Below are positions 46,693 to 56,300 of a stretch of DNA of 64,000 nucleotides, one piece after another. This stretch comes from Chitinophaga flava (GTDB lineage: Bacteria > Bacteroidota > Bacteroidia > Chitinophagales > Chitinophagaceae): contig NZ_QFFJ01000003.1 in assembly GCF_003308995.1 (NCBI RefSeq), forward strand, positions 1 to 64,000, written 5' to 3'. The notes beneath the pieces were generated by a model. It was not told the DNA's origin, did no database searches, and saw only the letters and a list, made by a program, of their open reading frames with translations. Made by a program: the position numbers and the translations under genes. Within the stretch, counting starts at the first letter, position 1. Each line of letters opens with the position of its first letter.

Positions 46693-49563
46693 ATGAAAAG
46701 CATTCTATTGAAGGCATGTTTGGGCACCCTGTTGCTATGTATGTCCTTATTCCAGGTTACGACAGCCCAAACGCCAACAACTATTACCGGTACTGTAACA
46801 GATAAAACTTCCAGAAGCGGTATGCCGGGAGTTACTGTAGCTGTGAAGGGTGTCGCAACCGGCACCATAACAGGCAATGGCGGCAACTTCCAGCTGAAGA
46901 CCACACATTCCCTCCCATTGACCCTTGTATTTACCTATGTGGGCTATCAAAGCACCGAAAGAGTAGTCAGCAGTGCTGATGAAAAAGTAGCTATCTCCCT
47001 CAGTTCAACCGAAATTCTGGGCCAGGAAGTAGTGGTGGCCGCCAGCCGTGTGCAGGAAAGCATTCTGCAATCGCCGGTGTCCATCGAAAAACTGGACGCA
47101 CGTGCTTTAAAAGCCTCTCCTGCCCCCAGCTTCTATGATGCTCTCGCCAACCTGAAAGGCGTGGAAATGAGCACACAGAGTCTCACCTTCAAATCAGTCA
47201 ATACACGTGGTTTCAACAGCAATGGTAACACCCGTGTGCTGCAATTGAATGATGGTATGGACAACCAGGCCCCCGGCCTCAACTTCTCCGTGGGCAACAT
47301 GGTGGGCATTCCTGAGCTGGACCTCGACAACGTAGAACTGATACCTGGCGCCGCTTCTGCCCTCTATGGCCCCAACGCGCTGAATGGTATTGTACTGATG
47401 ACCAGCAAAAATCCCTTCCAGTACCAGGGACTCAGCGCCCAGGTAAAAACCGGCTTCCTGAATGACAAAGGCCGTACCAACGCTACTACCGGCTTTTATG
47501 ATGTGTCTGTACGTTATGCGCATGCCTTCAACAACAAATGGGCATTCAAATTAAACGTAGGTTATCTCAAAGCAGACGACTGGCAAGCTTATGATAAACG
47601 TGACCAGAGCCTTGCCAATGGCCATACCCTGCAGGACGGCACCCGCGCCAACAACGAAGGCTACAATGGTGTGAACGTGTATGGCGATGAAAATACTGTC
47701 AACATGAACACAGTACTTGGCGGTGGTATGCTCGCTCAGCAACTGGCTGGTATTTCGGCCATGTTTGGGGGTAAAGTAACACCTGACCAGATCTTCAAAG
47801 CTGCTATCCCGGCTGCCAACAGGGCCAATATCACCCGTACCGGCTATAACGAGTCTGACGTGGTGGACTATAATACCAAAAACATGAAACTTAATGCCGC
47901 TCTCCACTATAAAATCAATGAAAAACTGGAAGCACTGATCCAGGGTAGCTATGGTACTGGTACGACCGTGTATACAGGCGCCGACCGCTACTCTCTGAAG
48001 AATTTCAGTATGGGTCAGTATAAAGTGGAATTAAGAGGCTCCGATTTTTATGTGAGAGCTTATACTACACAGGAAAGGTCAGGTGACAGTTATGCCGGCG
48101 GCACATTGGCCTCAGGTATCAATGAAGCCTGGAAACCCAGCTCTGTATGGTATTCCCAATATTTCTCCACCTACGCCGCACAATCCCTGGGTACTTTTGC
48201 ACAGGCGTATGGTGCAGCACTCGCAAGAGGTGCTTCTGACGCAGACGCCTATGCGGCAGCTCAAAATACCGTTAACACCGCGATGCCCACTTTCTTCCAG
48301 AACGCCAGAGCTAAAGCCGATTCCGGTCGATTCCTCCCCGGTACTCCGGAGTTTAATGCAGCCGCTGAACAGGTGAAAAATAAACCGATCCCAGGCGATG
48401 CCAAAGGTGTTGGTGCGAAGTTTACTGATAAAACCAATCTGTATCAGCTGGAATTTATGTACAACTTCCACAACCTGATAAAATTCGCTGAAATCCTCGT
48501 TGGTGGTAACTATCGCCGCTATGCACTGAACTCCGAAAAAACCCTGTTCGCTGTTAATGATAATGGCGATGAGTTCCGTATCAATGAATACGGTGGTTAT
48601 GTACAGGTCATGAAAAAACTGATAGACGACCATCTGAAACTCACCGGCTCTCTGCGTTACGACAAGAATATGAACTTCGCAGGCCAGTTCAGCCCTCGTT
48701 TATCTGCTGTATATACTTTCCTGCAAACACATAACCTGCGTGTTTCCTATCAGACCGGTTTCCGTATCCCGCACAACCAGGACCAGTATATAGACCTGGT
48801 TACGCCACAGGCGCACCTGATTGGTGGTCTGCCGTTCCTGCGTGAACGTTATGGTTTGACTACAGGCCCTGTATTTACACTGCAATCAATACAAGCCGGC
48901 GCACCTAAACAGTATACTTTCCGTGAATTCAAACCAGAGAGAATACAGGCTTATGAAATCGGCTATAAGGCACTGGTAGCGAAAAAACTGCTGATAGATG
49001 CGTATATCTATAAAAATGATTTCAAAAACATGAACGGTATCCAGATCCTCATCAAACCAGCTTCCGGCACCACTCCTCAACAGGTGTTCTCCCTGCCTGT
49101 AAGTGCCGAAGAAACTGTTAAATCATGGGGATGGGCACTGGGACTGGATTACAGCCTGCCGCTCAACTTTACCGCCGGTGGTAACATTTCCTACAATGAG
49201 CTGAGCAACCAGAAAGACCTGGGTAGTTTTATTGCCATGTACAACACGCCTAAAGTACGTTACAGCCTGAATGCCGGCAACCGCAACATTGCCGGTTCTA
49301 ATATAGCCGTAAACGTTGTATGGAAATGGCAACAGTCTTATGTATGGCAATCTTCCTTCGTAGGACCCAACGTAAATACTGCAGGACTGAGCGAGATTCC
49401 GGCTTTCGGCACTCTCGATGCCATGATCAGCAAATTCTTCCCCAAAGCCAAAACAACGGTTAAACTGGGCGGTGTCAACATCCTTAACAAAGCTTATGTG
49501 CAATCCTGGGGCAACCCCACTATCGGAGCACAATGGTATGTTTCATTGGGATACAACCTCTAG
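46693..49563 (+). CDS. TonB-dependent outer-membrane receptor
   Basis: A 956-residue receptor. A signal peptide ends at TTAQ; residues about 28-110 are a CarboxypepD_reg-like domain (TITGTVTDKTSRSGMPGVTV), followed by a plug with VVVAASRVQESILQSPVSIEKLD and a SALYGPNALNGIVLM element typical of siderophore/vitamin receptors, then a large barrel that ends WYVSLGYNL. A low-complexity Ala-rich loop lies near 510-560. No SusD gene is adjacent, so it is not a SusC transporter; siderophore, cobalamin or another small substrate is likely. It is monocistronic between metX and a strong terminator. Confidence 0.9.
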   Translation: MKSILLKACLGTLLLCMSLFQVTTAQTPTTITGTVTDKTSRSGMPGVTVAVKGVATGTITGNGGNFQLKTTHSLPLTLVFTYVGYQSTERVVSSADEKVAISLSSTEILGQEVVVAASRVQESILQSPVSIEKLDARALKASPAPSFYDALANLKGVEMSTQSLTFKSVNTRGFNSNGNTRVLQLNDGMDNQAPGLNFSVGNMVGIPELDLDNVELIPGAASALYGPNALNGIVLMTSKNPFQYQGLSAQVKTGFLNDKGRTNATTGFYDVSVRYAHAFNNKWAFKLNVGYLKADDWQAYDKRDQSLANGHTLQDGTRANNEGYNGVNVYGDENTVNMNTVLGGGMLAQQLAGISAMFGGKVTPDQIFKAAIPAANRANITRTGYNESDVVDYNTKNMKLNAALHYKINEKLEALIQGSYGTGTTVYTGADRYSLKNFSMGQYKVELRGSDFYVRAYTTQERSGDSYAGGTLASGINEAWKPSSVWYSQYFSTYAAQSLGTFAQAYGAALARGASDADAYAAAQNTVNTAMPTFFQNARAKADSGRFLPGTPEFNAAAEQVKNKPIPGDAKGVGAKFTDKTNLYQLEFMYNFHNLIKFAEILVGGNYRRYALNSEKTLFAVNDNGDEFRINEYGGYVQVMKKLIDDHLKLTGSLRYDKNMNFAGQFSPRLSAVYTFLQTHNLRVSYQTGFRIPHNQDQYIDLVTPQAHLIGGLPFLRERYGLTTGPVFTLQSIQAGAPKQYTFREFKPERIQAYEIGYKALVAKKLLIDAYIYKNDFKNMNGIQILIKPASGTTPQQVFSLPVSAEETVKSWGWALGLDYSLPLNFTAGGNISYNELSNQKDLGSFIAMYNTPKVRYSLNAGNRNIAGSNIAVNVVWKWQQSYVWQSSFVGPNVNTAGLSEIPAFGTLDAMISKFFPKAKTTVKLGGVNILNKAYVQSWGNPTIGAQWYVSLGYNL

Positions 49564-49581
49564 TATAACTGTATAACACAT

Positions 49582-49632
49582 AAAAAGAGAAAGACCTGCG
49601 CGAACATGTTTTGCGCAGGTCTTTCTCTTTTT
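49582..49632. terminator. Strong bidirectional terminator between TonB receptor and retron RT
   Basis: Perfect 20-bp stem (49582-49601 and 49613-49632) with an 11-nt loop; arms end AAAAAGAGAAAG/CTTTCTCTTTTT, giving U tracts both ways. Confidence 0.9.
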
Positions 49633-49650
49633 ATGAAGATGTGTGATAAA

Positions 49651-51228
49651 CTACAGAATATCCCACCATGGCTTTTCTGTTTTAGCCGATGATGAAGGAT
49701 TGCTGGCAGGCGGAGCCTGAGTGGTTGCTGTAGTATCAGTTGTTTTTGTCGTATCGGCCTGGGAGGCAGGACCAGCTTGCTGTTGCGCAGGCGCCTGTTC
49801 ACCTGTCCACAGGCTGCGGGCCTGGGCTTTGATATCCTCCCTTTGCAGCAGTGCTGTAAGTGTAGCTTTCAGTTTGGCACCCTGTTCGGGTTTTACCATA
49901 TATACGTAGTTCGCGTACCCTTCTATACTGCTGATGATATTTTTGCCTTTGCCCCAGCTTTTGCCGGCCAGACCTGTTTTAGAGATCTGGTGCAACAACG
50001 CACGGAAACGGCGCAAGGTTTCTCTGTCGAGACTGAGCTTTTCATTGACAACAATACCGGTTACTTCCCGCTTATCCCCTTTGCGCATCACCTTCAGCTT
50101 ATCAGGATGGATGGTGAAGCCTTCTTCTTTCACGACCTGTTTGATAGCCCATAATACCTGTCCGGCTTTGTCTGCTACAGCTGCTTTGGCGGAGAAGGTC
50201 ATATCATCGGCATACCGCGTATAGGCGTAACCGTATTTTGCTGCCAGTCCTTCAAAACGGCGGTCCAGTTTGAAGCAGATGAGATTGGTGATGGCTGGGC
50301 TGGTAGGCGCTCCCTGCGGGAGATGACGCTCTGTTTTAGCTACAAAGTACCTGCGATTATCGAGCAGGATTTCGTCTACTTCCGGTTCTGTACAGATAAG
50401 TCCCAGGATGGAAGCCACCTGTTCGGCATAACCCAGTTTACAGAACAGCCCTTTTACTCTTTTGTAAGGGATGGAAGGGAAAAAGTCACGCAGGTCAATA
50501 TTGATCACAATATCCTGACCGATGTGCGGAGCGGCATTGGTGACAATAGACTTACCAGGAACGAAGCCATGCGCGGCATCGCTGTTTTTTATCTTATAGA
50601 GTATATTCTCCAGTATCCAGTGTTGTGCGGCTTTCAGTTGTGGCATGGGTGCAGAGATCACACGGGTTCCACCGGATTTTTTAGGTATCTGAAAGCGCTG
50701 ATAGTGGCTGCTGTTAGACACTTTACGGTTGAAGGCCAGGAAGCGCAGTTTCCCTAGTGTGATCCCCATAGCGTTGGCTAGTGCGGTAGCGTCTTTGAAC
50801 ACCGGTAATCCGAATTTAGTCAGCTGTGCTTCATCGGGTGTTACTTTATTCAGTCCGGCAGACACTTCTTCACCCAGGTACAGGATGTCCTGTTGTTTTT
50901 TTTCGGCCCAGGCGGCAGCGCGGGCTATCCTTTCTTCTTCGTTGCGTTTCTTTGTTTCTGCGCGTTTCTGTTTGGCTTTGGCCATGCGTTCCTTGCGCAT
51001 GTCGGCCAGCATTTTTTCCTTGTTGCGGTATTTTTGTCTTTCTGCCAGCAGCTCATTCAGTTCGCGGCGCAGCTCACCTTCTTTACGTATAAGCGTTTCC
51101 GGTAGGGATGGCTGGGACGAGTTTTGTGCCCAGAAACCCAGACGGGTCATTTCTTCCAATATGTATTCCTCTTTGGAGGATGCACGTATCCTGTCGTACA
51201 GCTGTTGACGGGTTAAGCCTTCGGCCAT
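49651..51228 (-). CDS. Retron reverse transcriptase (type XIII-like)
   Basis: A 525-residue protein. Residues 1-140 are an extension with a long charged helix (about 45-115, rich in KERMAK/KKRNEEE). The RT core shows IPKKSGGTRVIS, HGFVPGKSIVTNAAPH (retron NAxxH motif, about 219-233), Asp245 in NIDLRDFFPSIP, LPQGAPTSPAITN (about 303-315), the catalytic YADD at 339-342, and VTG at 389-391, a retron hallmark. A low-complexity Ala/Thr/Pro tail ends KPWWDIL. No maturase or endonuclease domain follows, which excludes a group II intron. It should copy the msd part of the RNA encoded 103 nt upstream into branched msDNA. It is the last gene of a co-directional cluster with the SWIM and ARM/WGR proteins. 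Confidence 0.93.
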   Translation of the reverse strand: MAEGLTRQQLYDRIRASSKEEYILEEMTRLGFWAQNSSQPSLPETLIRKEGELRRELNELLAERQKYRNKEKMLADMRKERMAKAKQKRAETKKRNEEERIARAAAWAEKKQQDILYLGEEVSAGLNKVTPDEAQLTKFGLPVFKDATALANAMGITLGKLRFLAFNRKVSNSSHYQRFQIPKKSGGTRVISAPMPQLKAAQHWILENILYKIKNSDAAHGFVPGKSIVTNAAPHIGQDIVINIDLRDFFPSIPYKRVKGLFCKLGYAEQVASILGLICTEPEVDEILLDNRRYFVAKTERHLPQGAPTSPAITNLICFKLDRRFEGLAAKYGYAYTRYADDMTFSAKAAVADKAGQVLWAIKQVVKEEGFTIHPDKLKVMRKGDKREVTGIVVNEKLSLDRETLRRFRALLHQISKTGLAGKSWGKGKNIISSIEGYANYVYMVKPEQGAKLKATLTALLQREDIKAQARSLWTGEQAPAQQQAGPASQADTTKTTDTTATTQAPPASNPSSSAKTEKPWWDIL

Positions 51229-51330
51229 AATGTTGGCGGTTTACTTTTAAAATGAATGTTAAGCAGCTAAAGCGGGAGTGTGATTGGTCCGGCTTGAAGT
51301 GGCTGCGATAGCCATGCCTGACGCGGAAGA

Positions 51331-51586
51331 AAACAAATTTTTGTAAAGAGGAAGAGGCCTTCGTGCAAGCCATTGACTAAATCAATCAACTCCAGGGAGG
51401 GGCGTACCTAGTGTGAATTTCAGCCCCCGGGGCTAGTACCGTAAATTCGCACTAGGTACGCCCCTCCCAAAGTAAAGATTGCATTTAGTGAAGCATGTAT
51501 AGTCAAAATACCTGAATGACGAAACATCATTCGTCCCTTTTACGGGCGCAAGTGCAATCAATTCCTCTTTACAAAGATCTTTGTTT
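51331..51586 (-). ncRNA. Retron non-coding RNA (msr-msd)
   Basis: On the minus strand, the ends pair as retron a1/a2: 51562-51586 with 51331-51353 (14 bp, a small internal loop, then 7 bp). The first G after a1 is at 51559, a candidate branch guanosine. The msr is closed by GATTGCA/TGCAATC (51553-51559 with 51477-51483) and includes the hairpin 51514-51532 (GAAUGA stem, UGUUUCG loop); the loop is the same as in the E. coli Ec86 msr as I know it. The msd is a 26-bp stem (51395-51420 with 51443-51468, one G-U type pair) with a GC-rich apical loop holding AGCCCC/GGGGCT. The bounds are set by a1/a2. The predicted msDNA is roughly 110-120 nt. Confidence 0.88.
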
Positions 51587-51607
51587 ATTAACGAGCAGGC
51601 AAGTTAG

Positions 51608-51650
51608 AAAATAATTCTGAAAAATAAAATTTATCCTGCAGAATTATTTT
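51608..51650 (-). promoter_or_regulatory. Hairpin spanning the SWIM-gene stop codon, upstream of the retron RNA
   Basis: Twelve-bp perfect arms AAAATAATTCTG (51608-51619) and complement (51639-51650) surround the stop codon at 51631. It ends 22 nt before a1 and could act as a weak terminator or a processing site that frees the retron RNA 5' end from the operon transcript. Confidence 0.5.
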
Positions 51651-53283
51651 CAGCATGCGTCATACGCAGCGCCAGCATGTGTTCGCAGGGCCCTTTGTAC
51701 AACTTATTAGTATTATAAAAATTACAATCACAGTGTGCTTCGCTCAGTCTTTCATCCTTATCGATCACTATAACGGGATGGTATACACGCTGTGCACCTT
51801 TTACGTTGCCTTTCAGCTGCAATCCTACTCCTGGTATGTCCTGTTCAGTAAGCGTAACTTTTTTCTCCTGTACCAGCTGAGACGCTTCAGCTTCCAGCGG
51901 ATTGGCAAAACGCAGCGATTCCAGCGGCAGTGGTTCTCGGCTCAGCTCCCGCAGGCGATACATACCGGTATGCAGATCAAAGATTACTTTGCCGGCCTGT
52001 GTATAGATTCCCAGTGCGCCCAGTACAGTGGCTTTATCCAGCCCGGTAGCTGTTGCAATGGTTTCCGGTTTGGCCATCCAGCGGGTGCGCAGGTCTGCAA
52101 ACACTTTCAGCTTGGCGCTGTCGTCTACGATTGCACGAGGTGCCATGAGATCGAACTGTCCGGCACGGGACCAGTCGTTGGCTGTCCACCCTGAAAGTCC
52201 CAGTGTAAACTGCATATCTCCCAGATCGGCTACATAGAAGGATGGCAGCCCATTGCCGGTGAGATGTACCGTGAATTTTTTAGCAATAGGTATCAGTCGC
52301 TCCAGAATCAGCAATCTCCTTCTACCCCATATTCTGATCTCCCTGCTTTGTCCTCCTTTGTATATCGATCTCGCACAAACGATTTCATGATTCCATGGCT
52401 CAAATACAGCTCTGACAGGCTTTCCTGGCTCCAGTTTAAAACGGATGGAACGAGGCCCTGCTTTTTCCTTGAAGCGGCGCAGCCAGAGACAGAAATTATA
52501 TACATCCATCGGATGCAGATCAAAGGTGGCGGCAGGCAGTGTCATGGCTGAACTTACCTGTAAAAAGCCTCTCACCCAGCTGTCCGGCAGATCGATCTTT
52601 ACTTCGTGATACAGCTCTTCCTGCGAAGTCTGTACCTGGAATCCTCCCGGATCTACTCTAAAGTCTGTTTCCTTATAGTCACGGATCTTCTGGAATTCAT
52701 TGTATAATGCGGCAGAGTAGTCAATGTTGGTAGTACCGCATTCAAATTCATTTACCTCTTTAAACACATTGTAACTGGCGCTCAGTTTACCATAGGTAGA
52801 TTCATCCTGGCTGAAACATTCGAAGAACATTTCATCCGGATGTACCGTGATAACAGGATCCAGTACAAACCAGGCATCCCGGTCTTTCTGATAGAGGAAA
52901 TCGAAGTATTGTTTTCTGGCCTTATAGAAAGGACCCATCACTTTGTCTTTCTCGTCATTCACTTTTTTCAGCTCGTCGGAGATAGACGCTATTCTTGTAT
53001 CTGCCGCAGCCCGGTCGTAACCGTTCATGTATTCGGCCAGCCAAACAGATTCCTGCTGGGCGGCCCATTCCTTATAGGCAGTTTTGTCTTTGGGTTTAAA
53101 ACGGAGGTCAGACACCACTACATCATGCAGGGCGGATATGGCTTCGCGGAAAGCGATTTTTTTATGGAGTTTACCTACAAAAAAAGTCGGGTCACGATGG
53201 GTGTCCGGCGCGAAGGATATGCCGGCAGATGTAGCATTGCTATACACCTGGGAGTTACCGCTATATCTGTAATTAAATAACAT
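51631..53283 (-). CDS. Winged-helix/SWIM zinc-finger protein of the retron system (WHSWIM)
   Basis: A 550-residue cytosolic protein. The C-terminal SWIM motif CxC...CxH is complete: HCDCNFYNT (Cys about 516 and 518) and GPCEHMLAL (Cys about 533, His about 535). Before it, about residues 395-445 (KPETIATATGLDKATVLGAL, then FDLHTGMYRLREL) look like a winged helix. The N-terminal two-thirds has no recognised domain. SWIM fingers bind DNA or protein; proteins with this pairing are the WHSWIM partner in type XIII retrons. It starts 25 nt after the ARM/WGR gene and ends 45 nt before the retron RNA. I infer that it binds msDNA or is an effector controlled by it; the sequence does not decide. Confidence 0.85.
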   Translation of the reverse strand: MLFNYRYSGNSQVYSNATSAGISFAPDTHRDPTFFVGKLHKKIAFREAISALHDVVVSDLRFKPKDKTAYKEWAAQQESVWLAEYMNGYDRAAADTRIASISDELKKVNDEKDKVMGPFYKARKQYFDFLYQKDRDAWFVLDPVITVHPDEMFFECFSQDESTYGKLSASYNVFKEVNEFECGTTNIDYSAALYNEFQKIRDYKETDFRVDPGGFQVQTSQEELYHEVKIDLPDSWVRGFLQVSSAMTLPAATFDLHPMDVYNFCLWLRRFKEKAGPRSIRFKLEPGKPVRAVFEPWNHEIVCARSIYKGGQSREIRIWGRRRLLILERLIPIAKKFTVHLTGNGLPSFYVADLGDMQFTLGLSGWTANDWSRAGQFDLMAPRAIVDDSAKLKVFADLRTRWMAKPETIATATGLDKATVLGALGIYTQAGKVIFDLHTGMYRLRELSREPLPLESLRFANPLEAEASQLVQEKKVTLTEQDIPGVGLQLKGNVKGAQRVYHPVIVIDKDERLSEAHCDCNFYNTNKLYKGPCEHMLALRMTHAENNSAG

Positions 53284-53308
53284 ACTCTTTGATTAAAAGC
53301 TGGCATTC

Positions 53309-56300
53309 CTACCGGATGACGGCAGGCACTAACATGATAGGCAATGAAAGTTCGAACTGTTGCTGGATATTCCGCATAATCTGTATGCAGCGGGCTTTAT
53401 CTGCGATGGACACTGTTGCTGAGATGTGGGCGATGATCTCTCCTACATAAGTAGCAGCATCAGCCGACTTCAACGCTTCTTTTTCCAGCAGATTAAAAAT
53501 ACGCTCCTTGGCCACACGGGCTTTGTTGACACGGCTTAACACAGAACGGAAATAATGTTCCATGCTCCGGAGATATTCCAGATTACCAGCGGCATAGCCT
53601 TCCAGATAGTTAGTAGCAAATATCTGCATAGCAACGCTCGGATGCTGGCTCAGCTTCAGCAGATAAGAAGGACCGTCAGCATCACGGAAGAAACGCATCA
53701 GCATTTCGCGACCGAAAGCCTGAATATCCGGGCGTACGCTATCTGCCACCGCTACCAGTGTTTCTGGTGTCCAGTCGTTATCGGTGAACTGTGTGCGGAA
53801 GAACTCCTGTGCAAACAGTCTTGTATCGTCCCATTTGGCATCCAGTAAACCAATAGCAGCATCGCGCTCATAGCGCATACGCGCGGCATTGGTATTAAAG
53901 AAAGACCAGCACCATTGTCTGACTGCCAGCAGTTCGTGACTGCCCGCAGCGATCACCTGTTTTACGGTGAGTGCTTCAGCAGGAATATACTTATACAATA
54001 CTACTACACCGAATTCCTGGGCGGAACGGTAGTTGGAATACAACAAACGTAAAGCCGTAGCCGTATCTACATCCTGCAGATGTTCCACCAGTTCGTTACT
54101 CAGAATGGCTGCGATATCCTGGTGTATGCCTTCTACAGGTTCCTTGCGCATCAGGCGGGGCACCAGTTCATTGACGAGATATACGGCCAGCCGGTTATCT
54201 TTCTGAACAAGCTGTTTAATTAATGTGCGTATTTCTTTTCGTACATCCGCATGCGTAGCCAGCACCATCTGAAGCAGCAGCTCCGGTCTTTTCAGCAGCT
54301 CATCTTCCGGCATCACGCCAAACACAGATACACCGGCCATTCTAACCGGCGCATAGTCGTTGGTGATGAGGTTGGTGAGCAGTTCGTCTGATACTTCGCG
54401 GAAATCCATCTGCCCTTGTTTCTGTATCAGCAATCGTGCTGCAAAAGCCTGGTTGGCCGGTACGCCGGTCTGCATCAGGTCTGCAATCACCTGCATTTCT
54501 ACTTCGCGCAGCGCGCTGGCGCAGAAATGTTCCAGGATCAGGCAACCATCGTTGAGATTATCGTTTACCTCAGGAGAAGGATTTTTAGAAGCCAGTAAAG
54601 AGGCTACCGACTTACCTACCAGTACACGGGCCTTATCTATCGGGAGATGATCGGCCGTTAAATGCTGGCGTACATAGTTGCGGATGTCCAGGTATGGGTT
54701 GAACATCATACGCATCAGGAAATCGGCATCAGCAAAGCAGGCAGCCTTGTGTTGGGAGATCCATTCCAAACCTTGTGCTCTGGCCTCTTCCAGCGGACTC
54801 ATTGTGAGAGCGTATAGCAGGAAGAAAGAGAGATTGGAAGGATTGTATTTGTCTTTGGCCAGTTCGAGGCCAAACAATGCAGGGATTTTAAATGGACTGA
54901 TGAGGAAGTTGTAGATCACTTTCTCATCCATTTTATCTTTCAGATCTTTGTAATCGGGATGTGCTTTTAATTGCTCAATGGCAAACAGATGTACGGCTTC
55001 CATCCGGCCGGATACGAGCAGCTGTACGAAAGCCTGAGGCATTTTTTGCCACAGCTCCAGGTAAGGCACATCACTAACGGGTTGCGCAGGTGCCGACATC
55101 GGTTTGAATTCCGGAGGTACAGCGCCTGCAGATGATGCCTGCTTCTCCCCTCCCAGCCAATTGAACAGCTTTTTGAGGAGATTACCTTTTTCAGCTTCCT
55201 TCACGGCATCCGGATGTTCGCGCAGAGTTGCAGCTTCGCGTGTTGGACCATTAGCGTCTCTGGGCTCTTCAAAATACCATACGGTGCTGTTGGTATCCAG
55301 CTTCAGATTAGGCATATTGCCCCGCAGAATATAGTTCAGGAATACAGCGCGGGAGTTGGCAGGAAATTGTCTGTACCAGGAAGTATACCTGCCATTGATC
55401 CAGGAGTACTGGCGTGTCTGGTATTCTTTGGTAGCATCTCTTCCTTCTTCATACTGCAGCAGCAGTGCGGTTGCCAGGCGTACATATTCCATATCACCAC
55501 TGGTACCCATAGCACGAAGATTGCGAAGCACCCTGCGTTTCAGGTAGTTCCTCGTTTTATTGGAATAAGCGAGTCTGGAAGCGGGTTTCTTCAGTTCTTT
55601 GATCACCTTCATGTATTCCTGCAGTTCAGGAATAAAGACGTTGGGATGATATTCATTACCATCATAGTCCAGTCTTTTGCCCGGGTGATTAAACATGGGT
55701 GCTTCCCGTTCAAAACGTATGGCCATGGTGCCTACAATACCCTGGTCATCTCTCAGTTCGGCCTGTTTGAACATATGCCGCATATGCTGGAAATAACTGG
55801 GACGGAAAGGCATGTATGCTAAAAAGCCGACGATGGCATTTTTCACTGCTTCGTTGTTATAGGCAACGATATACAGATCTTCCAGCATCGGATAATTGAG
55901 TTCGGTTTTTACCATCACCCGCTCCTGCACTATATTGAAGATAGCCTGTGCATTGTTGGAGGCGATAACTTCCTGAATTGCTTCCGGCAGGCGGAGCAGG
56001 TGGGATTGTATGTGTGCGTTACGTTCTTCCTCCGGAAGTACCAGCAGGAGGCCGTTGGCTGCCAGCATCCGTACATTCAGGCTATAGGAGCCATTATCAG
56101 CATATGAGCGCAACACAGGGGCAGCAGCAGGATCCGCGCATTTACCCAATGCCCATAATGCAGCATAACGTTGCATGGCGTCACCCTTCTCTACCAGCTT
56201 GATAAGATAAGGGACGGCATCCTTTAATTTGCGTACACCGGCTTTCCAGATGACACGGGAAGTTTTCCAGGGTGTTTTATAGGCGGCCTTGCCTTCTATC

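Noticed and set aside
46550..46700. Minus-strand open stretch of about 50 codons (contains YDLSDDRIKW)
   Set aside because: No start codon, overlaps the start region of the TonB receptor gene, and the text is explained by the inverted repeat copy of the metX end.
49651..51228. Group II intron or diversity-generating retroelement RT
   Set aside because: No maturase/HNH domain, no intron ribozyme ends, and no template/variable repeat pair was seen; NAxxH and VTG motifs plus the upstream msr-msd RNA fit a retron.
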